Origin: Bremia lactucae
Taxonomy: Eukaryota; Oomycota; Peronosporomycetes; Peronosporales; Peronosporaceae
Assembly: GCF_004359215.1 (NCBI RefSeq)
Contig: NW_027152213.1
Coordinates: forward strand, 903,755-967,754
Direction: 5' to 3'
DNA length: 64,000 nucleotides
Shown here one piece after another: positions 11,221 through 20,400 of this stretch (its first letter is position 1; each line of letters starts with the position of its first letter). The notes under the pieces are model-generated. The model was not told the DNA's origin. It made no database searches and saw only the letters and a program-made list of their open reading frames with translations. The translations under genes were made by a program, and so were the position numbers.

Positions 11221-11369
11221 AATGCATCTTTATATACGGGAGAAAGGTGAGCCTATAATTAAGGTCTCCATCCTCTTCTACCTAGTAAAGAGCCCAATTA
11301 AACGCGGCAACAACTTCGTAGTAACTCCATGTAGTACAGAAATTGCTTTTTTGGGTAGGGTAGCAGAAC

Positions 11370-12512
11370 TTAATAGTACTTTGCCACCCACTCTAAAGCG
11401 TTCAATATTTTTGCGACCATTTCGGTCCGCATATTTTTTTGTTTGTCCGGTGCGTTTGCATTTGCGACACGGACTTTACGTGTGATGGCTAGTCGCTCAT
11501 CCACCAAGCGTTGAACCTTACTCACGCTTTTAGCATCAAACTTGTGTATGATACCGCCAACAGGTCGGTCATAAGGCGTAGTTTTATTGACTACTGCCAA
11601 TTTGACAGGGTCACTAGGGCAAGTATCTGTCTTTGAGATGATACCTTCATGGTCATCGTCATATGGACGAAACTATGTACTTCTTTCGCACCGAGCATAG
11701 TTAAGGCCTTCCCACTAAGACTCGGGCTGCGCACAAACGAGACTGGCATCCGAGAACGGCGTAGTCTATGTATAAGAAATAGTGTGTCACCAGTACTAGC
11801 GTGGACTGTTATTTATTGCGAACTCCACAAAAAACAATTGCTTGCTTCATTTTATTGAAGTTGTCATAGCTCGTAAGATATTCGCCACGACCCGATTGGC
11901 ACGTTTTGTTTGGCCTTCGGTCTGGGGATGATCTGCGGTCGACATGTGGGGCTTGCTACTTAGCAGTTCGAACACATTTCGCCATCCCGTGTCGTCGGTA
12001 TACACGATCCAGGAACAAGAGAGCTGCCTCCTTGCCTGTGATCGATGTCTTACATGGTGCTAAATGCACAATTTTGCTCAGTCTGTCTAGAAAGACGACG
12101 AGCCCGTCCGACCCTTATGATCGGGCAACATGCGAAACATGAAGTTTAGACTTACTGACTTCCAACAGTTGGTTGGAATCGGTAGCGGCTTCAGTGGCGC
12201 ACTGCTGGACGATGCAGGCTATATGTGCTGACACTGCTCGCATAAGCGAATATAGATGGCCACCCATCTACATAGGTGTCGCCACCAAAATTCCTCTGAC
12301 ACTCGTAAGAATGCCTTTTCACGGCCCACATGCCCTTTTGATGGCGCATCATGAGACTCGTGAAGGACTATCAGCTTAATACCTGTGTCATCAGGCACAA
12401 AGATTCTCAAGGGATCACAAGGATACAGCTGATGCCACAACAGGCCATCACTGTAGCTAAAATAGCTTTCAGGTGCAACGGAAGGGTCACATTTCGTCCT
12501 TTCGTCCACCAA
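11370..12512 (-). pseudogene. Family D integrase (broken)
   Basis: The H2C2 zinc-binding segment lies at 12,512-12,219 (IVLHESHDAPSKGHVGREKA, LCEQCQHI). The core between 12,200 and 11,600 needs several frames. The C-terminal part lies at 11,600-11,370 (TPYDRPVGGIIHKFDAKSV, VDERLAITRKVRVANANAP), with the NYLDTRGT-like Ty3 spacing before the GPY/F region. It catalysed insertion of the cDNA; multiple frameshifts now prevent that. Confidence 0.6.
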
Positions 12513-12639
12513 AGTGATCCAACAGCAGGCGATAATGGTCGTCCTGACTGTAGCTCTCTTCTATTTCAAAGGCCAATGAGCTTGTCACGTGGTATGCCTT
12601 CATGGCTGCCAATCTTGACGGCTGAATTTGTGCTTTCGC

Positions 12640-13281
12640 ACTAGACACACTTTCCTGGTGTCTTACCTCGAAGTCTTGTCTGCGCGATAAAGCGTCAGCC
12701 AAGATATTCGACTTACCCGGCTTGTATTCAACTTTGAAATTAAATTTAGAGAAGAATGATAGCCATCTGTCATTCTAGGCAAGAGGTGCGGTGAGTTTAT
12801 TGCGGTCCGCAGTGATGCGTGATCCCTATAAACCACATATAGTTCGGTGCCCAATAGGTGCACACGAAACTGAAACATGAGTATACTTTATTGAAAATAG
12901 CTCTTTGCATGCACAGGGTAATTCAGTTCCGCGGCTTTTTAGAAGCCGGGACTGGTAAGAGATGACACGGGCAACGCCGTCGTCATCCTTCTGCATTTGC
13001 ACGCCGCCGATTGCAAATTACTTGCATCGCAGACGACGCCAAAGGGCTTATCCGCGTCAGGCAATGCCAAGATCGGTGCCTCCACAAGAGACTGCTTCAC
13101 TGATGTGAACCCATCTTATTGTTCTTTTAGCCAAACCCATTCTGTGTCCGTTTCTTAGGAGATCAAAAAATGTTTTAGTTTGCTCAGCGTTATTCTTGCT
13201 ACACGTATGCAAGTAATTAGCGAGTCCCATAAATTGGCGCAAATCCTTCGCATGCCGTGGGACTGGCCATTCCATTAACAA
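12640..13281 (-). pseudogene. Family D RNase H and connection (broken)
   Basis: The connection frame 13,281-13,057 has EWPVPRHAKDLRQFMGLANY. RNase H appears at 12,878-12,663 (FRVHLLGTELYVVYRDHASL, INSPHLLPRM), where the usual T-D-H has become R-D-H. The tether with MADALSRRQDF follows at 12,702. It is frameshifted between blocks. Confidence 0.65.
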
Positions 13282-13448
13282 TTTTACCTTGTCTGGGTCT
13301 GCTCGTACGCCATGTGTACCTACGATTCAACCTAGCACAGGTATCTCAGGGACCCTTATGACGCACTTTTGGAAGTTGGCGCACAATTGGGCGTCCTTCA
13401 AAGTCTGCAATACAGCGTCGAAATGGATTTTGTGCGACTCAATTCCTC

Positions 13449-14243
13449 TTAGCCCGTCTTCAGCCTATTATGCACGAATACATTGTCGAAGTAATGGGGC
13501 GCGTAGGCACGGTGCTGACGCATCACGTGAGCCACCACCCAGTTGAATGTCGCTGGTGCGCTTTTCAAACCTTGGGGCATCACAAGCCACTCCCAAAGCA
13601 TACCGCTTAGAGTGCTTACTTTCTTTTTGGCTACATCGGACTCTCTCACGAGTACGTGATAGTAGCCATCCTTCAAATCCAACGCGGAAAAGATAGTTGA
13701 ATTTCCCATGGAGTTCAACAAGACATCTTTCCGCGGGATTGGCGTTTGCGCCGGTATGGTCGCCGTGTTCAGCTTATTATAAGCATGAACCACGCGCCAT
13801 CCACCTGTGGCTTTACGCACACAAAAGGTCGGGCTGCAGTGAGGCGATTTGCTCTCACGCACATGTCCCGCCTTGGCTCGTTTGTCGAAGAACTCATCGA
13901 TATAATCGACTTGTTCTTTCGGCAACGGCCATTGCCTGGTCACACAATACTTGGTGCCAGGTTCGAGGTCTATCTCGTGCCCGATGCCCCTATCTGCTGG
14001 TAGGCGGCTCGGCACTTCTTCTGGGAACACATCACGATGTTTCCACAGAACCTCAAAGAACGGACTGTCTCTCAAGGCATCCCAGCCTTGAGCAGCGTAC
14101 CGCTTCTTTTTGTCCGTTTCTAGGACGCTCTCGTCCATTGTGGACGACGAGCAGCAGTCCACCAAGTTCTCTTCTGGAACTGGCGTGACTATTTCGTGGA
14201 TCTTTCCTTCCTTTAATTCGGCAAGGAACAGATCCCACGACAT
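13449..14243 (-). CDS. Family D reverse transcriptase domain
   Basis: A 264-codon open frame covers RT from the pre-RT linker (SSTMDESVLETDKKKRY) through the fingers (RQWPLPKEQVDYIDEFF, KSPHCSPTFCVRKATGGWR), the palm (PIPRKDVLLNSMGNSTIFSA, LDLKDGYYHVLV, GMLWEWLVMPQGLKSAPATF) and the catalytic box YFDNVFVHN. The canonical Y-x-D-D has become Y-F-D-N, so the second metal-binding aspartate is lost and polymerase activity is unlikely. There is no start codon of its own; it is an internal part of a polyprotein. Confidence 0.75.
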   Translation of the reverse strand: MSWDLFLAELKEGKIHEIVTPVPEENLVDCCSSSTMDESVLETDKKKRYAAQGWDALRDSPFFEVLWKHRDVFPEEVPSRLPADRGIGHEIDLEPGTKYCVTRQWPLPKEQVDYIDEFFDKRAKAGHVRESKSPHCSPTFCVRKATGGWRVVHAYNKLNTATIPAQTPIPRKDVLLNSMGNSTIFSALDLKDGYYHVLVRESDVAKKKVSTLSGMLWEWLVMPQGLKSAPATFNWVVAHVMRQHRAYAPHYFDNVFVHNRLKTG

Positions 14244-14289
14244 CTCCGGGAGATTTACTATCTCCTCGGCAGATTAAAGACTTGCCGGA

Positions 14290-14655
14290 GCACCTCAACT
14301 GAGGATGCCTCCGCAATTTCGTCTTTGACGGCCTCGAACACCTCGTTCGAAGGCCCGTCCTCTTCATTGAGACTGATCCAAAGGTCACTCCTTTAGATGT
14401 GCCTTTGATCGTCCTAATCTGTCGAGTACTCGTTTTCGAGTTACCACGACCCTTTTCTGGGAAGCGGGTGTCATTACACTCCTGGCTAACGCATCCCTTC
14501 CAACCGCACCAGGCTCTTGGTACTGTGCCGGTTTATGCGACGCATGACTTCTTGTCAGCTCGCCGTCTACTGCCACAGGCTCTCGGCTCTGTGCAGGACA
14601 TTCGGACGCATGACTACTTGTCATCGTCCTATTCACTACCTCAGTCTCCACGAGC
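14290..14655 (-). pseudogene. Family D protease-RT linker with internal repeat
   Basis: The minus-strand frame 14,651-14,385 contains an imperfect repeat: SSHASECPAQSREPVAVDGE and RSHASHKPAQYQEPGAVGRD. Low-complexity linkers are common between protease and RT in such elements. The frame ends abruptly where the neighbouring family A copy starts. Confidence 0.45.
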
Positions 14656-14689
14656 TAAGTAGGAATTGGTGACGTTTGACATATCGTCA

Positions 14690-15765
14690 ACGCACCCCAC
14701 GCTCAGTACCGAGAGGTACTGAACGTAATTATGGACCGAATGTCAAAAAGGGCAACGGTCGCGGGTTCGACATTGTTGCAAAATCGCAACAGCGAGGCGG
14801 ACCGCCAAAAACGGTCGGAGTCAGTAGGGGCGCGACGCCCTACTGATCCAGCAAATTCAAGAGAATTGGCAAATCTCTTGACGAAAGTTGCTCCAGCCAC
14901 ACTGTCATTATGGGTCTCTGCATCTGGCGATGAGGTATCCCTCATCACCTTGAAGTTAAAAGTGACAAATGATTTGTCACTCAGACCCGTAGTGGACTGT
15001 GGGGCGTCGAAAACTTTATTCGTCGCCATTCGCTAGAGGGTCGTAGGCTCAGATATGTTGAGCGCGACATTCCTCTAACGAGGATGCCGGTGTGTCTAGC
15101 GACAGGCGCATCGAAAACAGTAATGAAACGCGTTGTGAGATTTCACTACACGTTAAAAGATTTACAGTACGATGATGATTTTATCTTACTGGATTTGGAT
15201 GACGAATTTGATGTTATCCTAGTTTTACCTTGGCTCAGAAATTATTAGTTAAGAATCAGCTGGCAGCATCGATCCGTAAAGATGCCTGCCACTTGTTCAT
15301 CAGATGACCATGTGATGAACGTCTTGGAGCGTCCACAAGCGTGTCGATGTACTACGAGTGAGTGCGTTGGCCCACTTGTGGTACAGTCGTTAGTACGGCT
15401 GAACAAGATCACAGTGTGATTACTAATCACCCTATGGAGTCAGCTGCCGGCGGCTGTGTGAATGCACAGGCAGCGCTGAAGGTCCACCACTCGAATAAGC
15501 CGAGTGGTCTGAGACATGAATGTACGCCTAGCGGGCGACATCCAAGGAAGATACCGGTTGTCCAAAATAAATAACACGATGATCCTAGGTCGAGTAGAGA
15601 GTCGACCGAAGAGGACCCGACTATAATAGCGCAATCACAGTCGAAAGACGTTGAAAAAATAAGTCCCCATGTACTTGAGGTGAATTCACCTTGTATATAG
15701 TTAATGCTGAAGTGACTAGACTTCAGCATCCCGAGGGATTGATCCCTCGGCAGCCTATGGATATA
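14690..15765 (+). pseudogene. Family A copy 2, gag end to protease-RT linker
   Basis: Plus-strand sequence matches copy 1 (reverse of 2,657-1,600): the 101-codon frame 14,731-15,036 ends in RPVVDCGASKTLFVAIR, followed by the linker with its stem-loops. At 15,765 the family A sequence stops within ggatata and Copia sequence starts. The next family A bases, about 80 bp further on in element order, resume near 18,755. The Copia therefore sits inside this copy. Confidence 0.7.
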
Positions 15766-15846
15766 CGCAGCGCACGCCGCGATCGCGCTGAATCTGAGTG
15801 ACGCGCAGTTGATGCACATTATCGACGCGACGACGGCGGGAGAGGC

Positions 15847-16875
15847 GTGGGGAAGGCTGGCGAAGTTTCATCGCACACAAGAGTTGGCGACAATCGACTT
15901 TGGCTTAAGGAGAAGTTTGCGTCGTTTAAGTATACAGCTTCAAGCATCAGTGGTCACGTGACAGAGCTTGAAGACCTAGTCATGAAGATGAATAGCACTA
16001 ACTGCGGGCCAAGTGAAGAGGACGTATGTGCGGTGATGCTGAGGAGTCTGCCTGCAAGCTACGAGAGCTTAGGTCAGGCGTTTCGCATGTCGGTGTCAAG
16101 TTTTAATTTCAGCAACCTCGTGAGCAAGTTGATTGCTGAGGAAGTGCGGCACAAGGACACGGCACGGGTGGAAGAAGCAACGGCCCTTTACACAAGTAAA
16201 AGAAACGGCAAGCAGCACCCCAAGAAGCAGCAAGAACGGCGTGCTAAGAAACCTTCAGGAGCGTGTTTTAACTGTGGCAAGGTCGGCCACTATGCTAGGG
16301 ATTGCCGTTTAAGTCGTGGACCAAGAGAAACACAAGAAGGAGGACACGACCACTCCAACGTCGCATTTAATGCTAGGGAAGGGTCCGTCAGCGACTGCTG
16401 GGTTATGGACAGTGGCGCATCTGCACACATGTGCAAGGACCGGGAAGCTTTTGTGGAGTATGAGGAAGTGTGCCAGACGCGCACTATATCAAGCGCGAAG
16501 AGTAATGTGAAGCTCAAGGTTATCGGTCACGGAACGGTGAAGCTGCGCGTTTGGACCGGACATGCTTGGATCGACGCTCGCCTCGAAAACACTCTCCATG
16601 TCGAAGATCTGTCAAAGAATTTATTCTCGCTTACGGCTGCATCAGCGCGAGGAATGACAGTAGAGATCACCCGCAACGAGTGCGTTGTGAAGCGGGGCGG
16701 GGCACCAGTTGCCACTGAAAGGAAGCAGGGCTTCCTGATGTACCTCAACGTTGAGGTTGGTGCGGAGTGTCACGTAGCCGCGTACGAGAGCGATCTATGG
16801 CACAGAAGACTGGGCCAGGCATCGTACGGGACGATTAATGATATGATCAAGGACGGAAGGATCAAAGGCGCGTAA
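15847..16875 (+). CDS. Copia Gag-protease polyprotein part
   Basis: A 342-codon frame has a UBN2-type Gag (about residues 20-115, ELEDLVMKMNSTNCGPSEED, SLPASYESLGQAFRM), then a perfect CCHC knuckle CFNCGKVGHYARDC (about residue 139), the aspartic protease site WVMDSGASAHMC (about 180-191), and the GAG-pre-integrase motif LWHRRLGQASYGTINDM (about 318-334). It stops at 16,875 where integrase should continue, so a premature stop separates it from pol. The upstream start is uncertain because similar sequence runs back to about 15,766 in another frame. Confidence 0.75.
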   Translation: MGKAGEVSSHTRVGDNRLWLKEKFASFKYTASSISGHVTELEDLVMKMNSTNCGPSEEDVCAVMLRSLPASYESLGQAFRMSVSSFNFSNLVSKLIAEEVRHKDTARVEEATALYTSKRNGKQHPKKQQERRAKKPSGACFNCGKVGHYARDCRLSRGPRETQEGGHDHSNVAFNAREGSVSDCWVMDSGASAHMCKDREAFVEYEEVCQTRTISSAKSNVKLKVIGHGTVKLRVWTGHAWIDARLENTLHVEDLSKNLFSLTAASARGMTVEITRNECVVKRGGAPVATERKQGFLMYLNVEVGAECHVAAYESDLWHRRLGQASYGTINDMIKDGRIKGA

Positions 16876-17330
16876 ATGAAAATCGACGTCGTGGGTGACG
16901 TATGCGCGACATTTAAGCCACTACGCACGTCATTCAAGGCAAGCGAGGAAGACAAGGGACTCAGGGAGAGTGCGCGTTTTGACAACATCGTGTGCTCCGA
17001 CGTACTTGGACCAATCACCCTTAGCTTCAAGATCCGGCTTCAAGTACATTGTGAGTTTCATCATGATGAAGAGCCGGTACGTGACGGTTTATCCGTTGCG
17101 AAAGAAAAGTGAAGTCATGAGCGCGTTCGCAAGGTTTATCGGGAGATCAAGATAGCATCTTTGACTAAGATCAATATAATTCGAAGTGACAACGGTGGCG
17201 AGTACCGGAACACGGCAATGAACAACTTCTGCAAGGAGAAGTTCATCAAGCAAGAGTCCACAGCTCCATACAATCCTGAGCAGAATGGCATGGCAGAGCG
17301 CATGAATCGAACTCTGGAAAATTAAGGATT
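16876..17330 (+). pseudogene. Copia integrase remnants
   Basis: Two overlapping frames hold fragments of the rve core (SDVLGPI near 17,000; RSDNGGEY near 17,190) and the end of the core, TAPYNPEQNGMAERMNRTLE, at about 17,262-17,322. Frame changes near 17,040 and 17,110 break it. Confidence 0.65.
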
Positions 17331-17355
17331 CAAAAGCACTTCAGCAGATCCGTGT

Positions 17356-18350
17356 GTGTTTATTCGAGTGTCAAGCGGCGAATACAGCATCATTGTAATC
17401 TACGTGGACGACCTAATGCTGTTCGGCAAGACTAAGGAGCACATTACGGACATTAAGTGTGCGCTTAAGCAAGAGTTCAGCATCAAAGAGCTTGGGGATC
17501 TCAAGTACTGCTTAGGAATCGAGATTCACCGCAAGCGCGATGAACACTTGATCAAGATGAACCAGCATACATCAGGCAACTCTCGGAAAATAATGGAATC
17601 GAGAATTGCAAGGACGTGCACACACCAGCGGACAACAACTCGAAACTGGTGAAGACGCCTGAAGAGTTAGCATTTGTACCGAAATTTCCGTATCGCAAAC
17701 TGGTGGGTGCATTAATGTACATCGCGACTTGTACACGACCAGACATCGCGCATGCGGTTGGCGAAATTGCCAAGTTCTGTGAGCGCTACGAGAAGTCACA
17801 CTAGGTGGCGGCCAAGCGAATTCTCAAGTACTTGAAGACGACTAAAGATATTAGCATTGTGTTTAGCGGCGTTAACAAGGGAGAGCTTATTGGATTTGCA
17901 GACGCAAACTGGGCAGGCGACTTAGACACGCGGCGTTCAATGACAAGATACGTGCAATTCCTGAACGGCGGCACGATCTCATGGAATCCTAAGCGACAGT
18001 CAACCGTAGCGACATCAAGCAAGGAAGCAGAGTACATGAGTCTATACAGCGCAAATTAAGAGGCAGTCTGGCTTCGAAATCTGATAAAGGACTTGGAGTA
18101 CAATACTGATACGGCGACGACAATCTTTCAAGACAATCAAGGATGTATTGCGCTTGCCAAGAATCCTGTCTACCATTCGCGCACGAAGCACATCGACATC
18201 AAGTTTCATTTCTTGCGTGAGAAGGTGTCGAGTGAGGTAATTGCAGTGGAGTACAAGCCGACTGAAGAAATGATCGCGGACGGGTTAACCAAAGCTCTTC
18301 CAAGAGATAAGCACACCAAGTTTATCATGGGACTCGGCATGACAGCGTAA
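17356..18350 (+). pseudogene. Copia RT end and RNase H
   Basis: The RT palm is present with the catalytic YVDDLMLFG at about 17,400, followed by ELGDLKYCLGIEI. After a frameshift near 17,580 comes SKLVKTPEELAF and YRKLVGALMYIATCTRPDIA (17,616-17,804), then a stop, RNase H DANWAGDLDTRRSMTRYVQF (to 18,059), another stop, and the end NPVYHSRTKHIDIKFHFLRE (18,093-18,350). At least three in-frame breaks are present. Confidence 0.75.
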
Positions 18351-18382
18351 GGGCATCACTTCGAGTGCACAGCAAGGGAGAG

Positions 18383-18740
18383 TGTTGAAGATTGATGAGT
18401 TCATCGAAAGTGTTGCGCTTTATGCATATGCGTGTATAAGGGAATATGGCAAGGGATCGTATGACGAGAATGATACGGAGAATTTGTGTGTGGAAAATAT
18501 CGTGTGTTGTGGCTCAGTCAGGTAAGCATGATGGTGCTGACCACAGGTCACCGGTTCGATATCCGGCAACGACAAAAAGTAAAACCTTCGGGAACTGGTG
18601 TTTGGGGTTCACCAGCACTGTACCGCCAGACATTGACGTCCCCCATTTTATAGTAGTCCACATATGTGGGAAAGGGGGCGCAGCGAACGATAGGAAAGAA
18701 TTAACGGTAGGATAAAATTAACGGTAAGATTGAGATAAAC
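18383..18740 (+). repeat. Probable Copia LTR, partial, with tRNA-like insert
   Basis: It starts with tgttgaagattgatgag directly after a purine tract, as a Copia 3' LTR should. No second copy is in the window, so its end cannot be placed. Family A RT resumes near 18,755. A tRNA-like stretch lies inside at 18,505-18,575. Confidence 0.45.
18505..18575 (+). repeat. tRNA-like promoter head (SINE candidate)
   Basis: An A-box-like tggctcagtcagg (18,510-18,522) and a B-box-like ggttcgatatcc (18,553-18,564, one base longer than consensus) are 43 bases apart, the spacing of a real tRNA. A T-arm-like ccgg ttcgatat ccgg can pair. The acceptor stem pairs poorly, so a functional tRNA gene is unlikely. A tRNA-derived SINE head is the best reading. 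Confidence 0.4.
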
Positions 18741-18754
18741 TAAAAATATAGCTT

Positions 18755-19780
18755 CGGAGATAACTCAATTACCTACCCTAGAATCCAAACGGCTCTTTAG
18801 AGATCTGCATAGTAATAGAATCAAGCAGATCTGCGTACTCGTCATAGAGGACGGATACGTAATCGATATTCGGTCAGCGGTATTTTTTGCAGGTAACGAA
18901 GGGGTTCTCAGCAGCTCATCGATGGACGAAAGTGTCCTCGGTGTGAAGACTCGGATTGAGAGATTTACTACTCGATCGTGGGAGTCACTTAAGACAAATC
19001 CTTTATACAAGGATTTGATTGAATTCAAGGATGAATTACTGAAACAGTTCCATGCGAATTGCCTAAGGATAAAGATTCTCGACATGTAATCGAGCTCCAA
19101 CCGGGCTTGAAATACTGTTTCATGAAGCAGTGGCCACTGCCTCGTGAACAAGTTCTTGCGATGGATAAATTCTTTATCGATCGATTAAAAGCGGGCCATC
19201 TAAGGAGTCAACCTACCCACATAGCTCTCCGACCTTCTGTGTGCGAAAGACCACAGGAGGGTGGCGGATAGTGCACGCATTCAACAAACTGAATGCTGCA
19301 ACGGAACCGGCTCAAACGCCGATACCTAGAAAAGACGTAATCATAGATGGTATGTCTAAGAGTACCATCTTTCGTCTATGGATCTGATGGATGGGTTCTA
19401 TCAAATCCTTATGCGTGAACGGGACATCCCGTACCCAGCAGTGAAAGCTCCCAGTGGGATGCTCTGGGAATGGCAAGTTGTGCCACAGGGGGCTTAGTAA
19501 CGCCTCTGCAACATTCAGCAGATGCGTAACGATCTGTTGAGACTGGTGCGAGAATTCGCACCGAGTTATTTTTGATGATGTGTTCGTCCATAGCCGGGAC
19601 ATGGACGGAAACACGGACGTGAAAGTTCATAAAACTCACATTCGTCAGGTTCTTACACTTATGCGAAAGTATAAGTGTAAGCGAATCTTAAGAATTGTAT
19701 ATTCGCTGCAAGCGAAATACCACTTCTTGGGTGCATCGTCGGTAAACACGGCGTGCGCCCTGATCCCGAAAAGATCAAAG
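18755..19780 (+). pseudogene. Family A copy 2 reverse transcriptase (broken)
   Basis: Pieces seen: SSSMDESVLGVKTRIERF, KQWPLPREQVLAMDKFF (19,059-19,271), TPIPRKDVIIDGMSKSTIF near 19,310, and SYF-DDVFVHSRDMDGN with a frame change near 19,568. The stem-loop cttacacttat/ataagtgtaag lies at 19,652-19,681. Confidence 0.65.
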
Positions 19781-19969
19781 CAATAACCGAATGGCCAGTT
19801 CCAGTCGATGTCAAGGGACTAAGAAAGTCCCTTGGATAAGCGGCGTACTTGCACAAGTACTACCGTAATTATGCAGAGATGACAGTTCATCTCTCTCGTC
19901 TTTTGAAAAAAAGACGAGAAATGGTTATGGAACGCTGATTGTCAGCGTTCCTATGAAGGTATCAAGCAA

Positions 19970-20400
19970 AGCTTGATGCAATCGCCCATGTTGGCGAATC
20001 CATATCAAGACAGACCATTCCAGGTGGTCTGTGACGCCAGCGATTTCGCAATCGGCTGTGCGTTAATGCAATACGATGCAGGCGCTCGGAGCGCGTCGTT
20101 AATTACCACTCGCGTCAGCTGCACCCAGCTGATCGCAATTACCCAGTGCATGACAAGAAACTCCTTGCCATGAAAAATGCACTGGCTGAATTTAGGGTCT
20201 ATCTCCTCGGAGATAGACCGTTCATCGTTTATACGGACCATGCATCACTACGCACGGCCGTAAACAGCCCACACCTCTCGCAAAGAATAGCGAGGTGGCT
20301 ATCCTTCTTCAAGGAGTATAATTTTTCCATGTAATATAAACCAGGACGACTAAATGTCGTCGCTCATGTGTTATCACGCCGACCCGATTTCGAGACGGCT
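19970..20400 (+). pseudogene. Family A copy 2 RNase H (broken)
   Basis: Frames 19,973-20,173 (YQDRPFQVVCDASDFAIGCA) and 20,146-20,334 (FRVYLLGDRPFIVYTDHASL, TAVNSPHLSQRIARW) give RNase H in two pieces, with a frameshift around 20,090-20,150 and a stop at 20,334. The identical sequence is found at 31,084-31,514. Confidence 0.7.

Larger units (their letters stand above)
10570..14655 (-). mobile_element. Ty3/gypsy element, family D, pol region (minus)
   Basis: Read leftward, the order is a protease-RT linker (14,655-14,290), RT (14,243-13,449), connection (13,281-13,057), RNase H (13,050-12,640), integrase zinc finger (12,512-12,220), integrase core and C-terminus (12,200-11,370), linker (11,143-10,862), chromodomain (10,865-10,575), then the antisense-ORF region and the partial 3' LTR at 9,297-9,521. 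Gag and 5' LTR are missing at the right, where family A sequence begins at 14,690. The RT frame is the longest intact pol piece in the window. Confidence 0.75.
15766..18382 (+). mobile_element. Ty1/Copia element, internally deleted
   Basis: Order is gag (from before 15,847), CCHC, aspartic protease, GAG-pre-integrase, integrase core pieces, RT end with YVDD, then RNase H. Protease and integrase preceding RT is the Copia order. Its 5' LTR is missing. Between AERMNRTLEN at about 17,325 and the RT frame at 17,356 most of integrase C-terminus and the first part of RT are gone. A purine tract agcaagggagag precedes tgttgaag at 18,383, the likely LTR start. Base use and lack of dense stem-loops set it apart from the gypsy elements around it. 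Confidence 0.75.

Noticed and set aside
18505..18575. A functional tRNA gene
   Set aside because: The acceptor stem pairs in only about five of seven positions and the T-loop has an extra base.
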